Below, one piece after another: positions 59,894-64,000 of a DNA stretch of 64,000 nucleotides (its first letter is position 1; each line of letters begins with the position of its first letter). This DNA comes from Nageia nagi. Its lineage: Eukaryota > Pinophyta. Under the pieces are notes generated by a model. The model did not search any database, was not told where the DNA came from, and saw only the letters and a program-made list of their open reading frames with translations. Made by a program: the position numbers and the translations under genes. The stretch is taken from NCBI GenBank assembly GCA_050084985.1, contig JBITNC010000002.1, forward strand, positions 33,046,001-33,110,000. Direction: 5' to 3'.

Positions 59894-61434
59894 TGCTCTC
59901 TGGGGTAAAGTGAAGAGTTTAATACAAGTGTAATTTGATAATGACTACATGTATTGATAGTATTGTGTATCTAAATAAAAATTCATGAGGTATTCCTACT
60001 TATCTTGGTTCATATAGTCTACCAAATGACACAAGGTGTGAGGTATGTTTGGGTTCCCTACATCATTTCTCAAATATATCAAGACTTGCATAATTTTATC
60101 ATGGTGCAAAATAATAGGAAGAGAATTGTACACTCATTTATTTTGCAATACTGGTAATATTAGCACATCTCAACTATTCATCCAAGGGAACTTTCAATAC
60201 CTATCATATCAATCAAGCATCCTACATGGCATTTATGGGCTAGTATAGGAAAGGTAACATGACTCCACAAGAGTGTGGTAGCCTATCAAAAGGTTATGGA
60301 TGATTTTGTGGATGGTAATTGATTTTTCAACAAGTTTGGTTGATTTTTGATTACTTCATTAAATTAGGCCCTAATTTAAAATTTATGGTTTACAAGAGAT
60401 GTTATTCATAGACCCTATGTTGCTTTTTTCGTATTGTTTAAATGAGCTAGAAGGTGAGTTTGGTTGGTAGAGGACTCCTTGTTACTTGCAAACAAGAAAT
60501 ATATTTATTTAACCCTATAAGATAGAAAGGGTTCTAAGGAAATTTTATAATAGGTAATGCATTCCTCTTGAATACAAATTTGTGGTGAGGATAGTTAGGT
60601 ATAAGGAACATGACCCTAACATATATGATACCCCTCCTAAATGGAAATAAGATTAGAAATGTCCTTAGGACCATGGATCAAGGAATGAAAAATATAATGA
60701 GGGAGTTGAGGAACCTAATTGGCCTCAATTTTACCAAGAGTTCATGTTATAATGGGCTAGAGAAAGACCTTATCACTTGGTGATATATAGATTAGAGGCT
60801 CTAGCAAAGGCTACAGGGGATAAGCTAAAAAAGAAGAGGAAGAAGGAGAGGATGAGAAGTATTTGCACATGGATGAGGATGTGTCCCAACATGAGTAGCA
60901 ATGTGGATGGTAAAAGGTTCCTAATTGTGTTCCCATCTTTTAGACTCAATAATAGCTTTAGAATGAATTGATTAAGTATTTAAATTTTTTACCTACAAGT
61001 TATTCCTTACAAGAAATAATAAATAGTTAACATAAATTTATTATTTTAATTTTATAGATTAAATAAAACTTGACTTGGATTCTAATAATGTTGCAAGAAA
61101 GAACATATAAAATGAATTATTAAGCCTTAAAGGTGAGATGGCCAACAAGGATAATGAGATAGAAGGAATAAAGGTAAGGTTGGCATCATTGGCAAAAGTG
61201 CTAAAGACACTACAAAATATGCATTAAGCTTCAAATGATCATAACTTTCTAGGGATGATGAAGCATGTGTTGGAGCATAATAATAAAATATAATACCTCA
61301 TGAAAGAAAAAGTGTATTTGCATACTCAAATTATGGTATTGGAGGAGAAAAGTAAAACCATGTCTAGGTCCAAGATTACTAAGAGTGTTAGGAGTCATTA
61401 TGGTACTACAAGTGGTGTTAGCATAGGAAATTAG
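59894..61434 (+). pseudogene. PMD protein pseudogene, 3' part with coiled-coil tail
   Basis: The frame resumes after element E (HALWGKV) but is heavily broken to about 60440. The C-terminal half of the plant mobile domain is clear at about 60510-60790: IERVLRKFYN followed by CIPLEYKFVV, then EEPNWPQFYQEFMLQWARER (about 60705). These match the R-V-x-R-Q-F-G and D-W..H..Y-I..W signatures of the domain. A lysine-rich segment follows (LEALAKATGDKLKKKRKKER), open over 60777-60971. After a likely intron (acceptor TTTTATAG at about 61050), a coiled-coil tail reads NELLSLKGEMANKDNEIEGI and QIMVLEEKSKTMSRSKITK, ending at TAG 61432-61434. PMD proteins act in the nucleus in genome maintenance and silencing; this copy is dead. 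Confidence 0.82.
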
Positions 61435-62540
61435 TTTGGTGGGTGGTTAATTTATTGTAAAGATAATATCTCACCATTTTTTATAAATATATGTGATACA
61501 TATTCCTATCTTATTAATTGTTTTCATGTATGAATGTATGATTTTAACTTTACTTTGTTAAATGGTTTGAATTGCAATGGAAAGTAATATCATATATATT
61601 ATGTTTACTTATAAGTGTTTGTGCATAAGCTTAGGGTGTGATGGATTATTATTTTAACTAAGGGATTTTGATATATATATAACTAAATAGAGAACAATGT
61701 GAAAATTGGCCTTTTTGAGGGATAAGGGGCTCAAGTTTTGCTTTAACTACTTATGGTTGCAAGTAATATCTAAATTTTGTGAAATTACCATATGAAGCTA
61801 ACATGTTTACAAGGTTGTATATTTTTATAATTTCAAGAAATTTTAAACTATGAAGGTAAGAATAATTTCACAATAATTTACCAAAGTGAATGATGGCTAA
61901 AATAACCTAATGGCTAAGGTGCAATTAAAAAATATTGACTATGCTATAAAAAAATTAAATGAACATAGCATATATGCTAGCCTAATAGATGGAAAATGGC
62001 TCTAGTTATAGCCTCTTTATCATTCATTTGATCTTCTCCAAAACTTTTAACAAAAACAAAGTAGGTAAGGTAGAAGAAATCATCAAATGTTGGTAAAGAA
62101 AAAAGTTGTCAAGTAGTACATGGCTCAGGTTTTCTTGGTAAAGGATAGGACTTCTAAAGGAACTAAAGTTTAACACTAGGGAGATGTGGGTGAACTTACA
62201 AGACTATTAGATTTTGGTATATATGAGGGAATACTAGCATGGACATTGGTATTAGCATTCACATTGAGGTACAAAAGATGTATGGGGTCTTTTTTGGATG
62301 GCTTACAGATGTTTCTAGTGTGTATCAGATAATGGGTAGTGGTAATGCATCCTAGTGCAAATCTAGGGTTCTAAAGGAAGTTTGAGAAAATAAATGAAAT
62401 AAAATCTCATACACTACTGTATGTGTAATAAAAACTAGAAATTACATGAACATGAACAAGAGAAAAATTTCATATCTTTTTATCATTTTAGAGTGATATT
62501 ATTAACAAATTTGATGCTTGTATTCTAATATTTGGCTTTA
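61435..62540. other. Intergenic AT-rich DNA
   Basis: No gene, LTR end or structured repeat was recognised between the PMD pseudogene and the gag of element H. Confidence 0.45.
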
Positions 62541-63640
62541 ACAAAGTTAAGTAATGGATTGTTGAAGATTCCCATAATCTTACTATACTCATGTTAAGGT
62601 TCCCATAATTATTTGGGCTTATCATCTAATTTTTTGTCTCATACTTGTGGAAAATACACCTTCATTTGATCAATTAAATCATGTATCTTTTTGAGTAATG
62701 GTATACAATATTTTATAATATGACCTCACAGTTGATGATATTCATAAAATTGATCTTACTTATACTCACTTGGAACACAACTATAAAGGATGGTTGCTCA
62801 TGAGATTTAGGTGGTGTGACTAGCAATTTTTGCTTGATCAAGGCTTTTGTAACCTCATCAATATCTTCATGTATAGGCATAAATTTTCAACTAGGAAATT
62901 TCAAATACTTTGTATGAACTAATATCTCATATTTTTAACTTCTTTTATTCATTCTTTGTTATTATTTATTGTAGTATTGATTTCACTTTTGTAACTATTG
63001 GTAATTCTTTTTTTTGTTCATTTTCATACTGATGTTGAGGTTATAATGGTTACTTATCTCTTTTTTATTTTGATTATATCTTCCAATATCCATATCTGAT
63101 GTGCAACCTTTCTTTTTCTATCAAATATTGAATAGATATAGGTAAAGGTAACTTTCAATAATCAAAATATTTTTCATTGTACTTTTGTTGAAGAGCTTCA
63201 ATGAATGTTATGATTTTCATGTTATCATCCTCATGTACCTGATTTTCCATTTAGTCGAATATATGATGAATAATTCTATAAATTATCCTTCTATTTTTTT
63301 ATCTTCGTTAAATCATTGAATGTTAACTTTTTTATGATTTGAATCCAATAGTGATCACAAAATAGGATCTTTATTTGTCCAAAGTTTTCAATACTATCAT
63401 GTGGTAATTTACTAAACCATTCCTTAGCATCTCTTGTTAAATACATGGGAAATAATTTTGCATGTAATTCATCATCGATTGTGATTAGTGAGACTTCATC
63501 AAAAAAGATACATAAATGCATGGATCAGTAGTACCAATGAAATTTGTAAACTTCCAATATTTGCTAGTATTTAACATAATTGATCTAATTCTCATGCATA
63601 AGGGATTGTTATCTTAATTTCTTGGATATTCCAAACCTTA
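62541..63640 (-). pseudogene. Element H gag (Ty3), rest beyond the right edge
   Basis: The minus strand reads LFPMYLTRDAKEWFSKLPHD and NFGQIKILFCDHYW (63460-63350), the capsid core normally written A-x-x-W-F-x-x-L-P. It is open over 63521-63291. Further on, a worn zinc knuckle KFYEYHQL, GHIIKYCIPLLKKIHDLID (about 62745-62670) is of the Tat type. The frame stops near 62545 (FNNPLLNFVKAKY), and no protease or RT follows on the left, so the element is truncated there or interrupted by an older rearrangement. Its 5' part lies right of the window. Confidence 0.8.
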
Positions 63641-64000
63641 TTATTTTTACATTTTCAAGACTCTCTATTGCACGATGTTGACTTTTGTATATCTTTTATA
63701 TTTATTGCTTGAAGTGTTGTTTCTAAGGTTGGTATTTTTGAAGTTATTTGAATATTTTTCTTGATATTAACTAGAATTTATCTTGAAATTTATCCTTGTT
63801 CAAATATTAATAATTGTTATCTAGGCCTAAAGAATTCAAAAGCTCCACTTTTGTTATTTCTATCATGGATGATATTATGCAAAGTTGTAAAAACTAACCA
63901 TTCTCTATCATTATGAGGTAATAATAACATGTGCTCTTTGTTACACTTTAGTAATTACACATTTTTGATGTCAATTTCTTATTGATTCCATCCAAGAATA
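63641..64000 (-). other. Upstream part of element H gag or leader
   Basis: AT-rich and broken. Short minus-strand frames may be the gag N-terminus, but no motif is certain. Confidence 0.4.

Noticed and set aside
1-64000. tRNA genes, rRNA genes, CRISPR arrays, bacterial operons
   Set aside because: None seen; the only tRNA-like matches are short primer-binding sites next to LTRs.

Overview
The window is plant nuclear DNA made almost entirely of old, decayed LTR retrotransposons, plus one broken plant gene. It is strongly AT-rich and CpG-poor. Every long reading frame is cut by stops, many of the kind made by C-to-T change (TAG/TAA where CAG/CAA would fit, TGA where TGG would fit). Ty3 elements of the Tat type, a chromovirus, a Ty1-copia element and a plant mobile domain (PMD) protein all point to a land plant, probably a seed plant with a large repeat-filled genome. 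The species cannot be fixed from the sequence. No intact protein gene, tRNA, rRNA or CRISPR array was seen.

Left part (1-23.5 kb). Element C (+, Tat-like Ty3) enters from the left edge with reverse transcriptase, two RNase H domains and integrase, then unidentified 3' reading frames, a long non-coding tail and its 3' LTR (8438-9259). Element G (-, Ty3) holds gag, protease, RT/RNase H and integrase between about 22.95 and 16.6 kb. A further minus-strand frame lies beyond its integrase. That frame is split by a complete Ty3 element F (-, 9670-14955) and continues on the far side of F up to the edge of C, so C probably also landed in it.

Right part (23.5-61.4 kb) is a nest of insertions that can be read layer by layer. 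A plus-strand PMD pseudogene (23556-23929, resuming 59894-61434) was split by copia element E (-, 23930-59888, target duplication CATCA). E was then hit by chromovirus D (-, 27750-33728, duplication TTTCC) and by Tat-like element B (+, 34838-56352, duplication GTAAG/GTAAT). B was hit inside its 5' LTR by element A (+, 35129-48352). A is about 13.2 kb, has gag and protease only, and shares LTR ends and a long 3' tail with element C. A therefore looks like a large non-autonomous partner of a C-like family.

The right edge (62.5-64 kb) holds the gag of a further minus-strand Ty3 element, H. The coding parts were related once as parasites: B and C carry the enzymes, and A carries only particle proteins and the cis signals (LTR, primer site, polypurine tract). 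Nothing here looks currently able to move.
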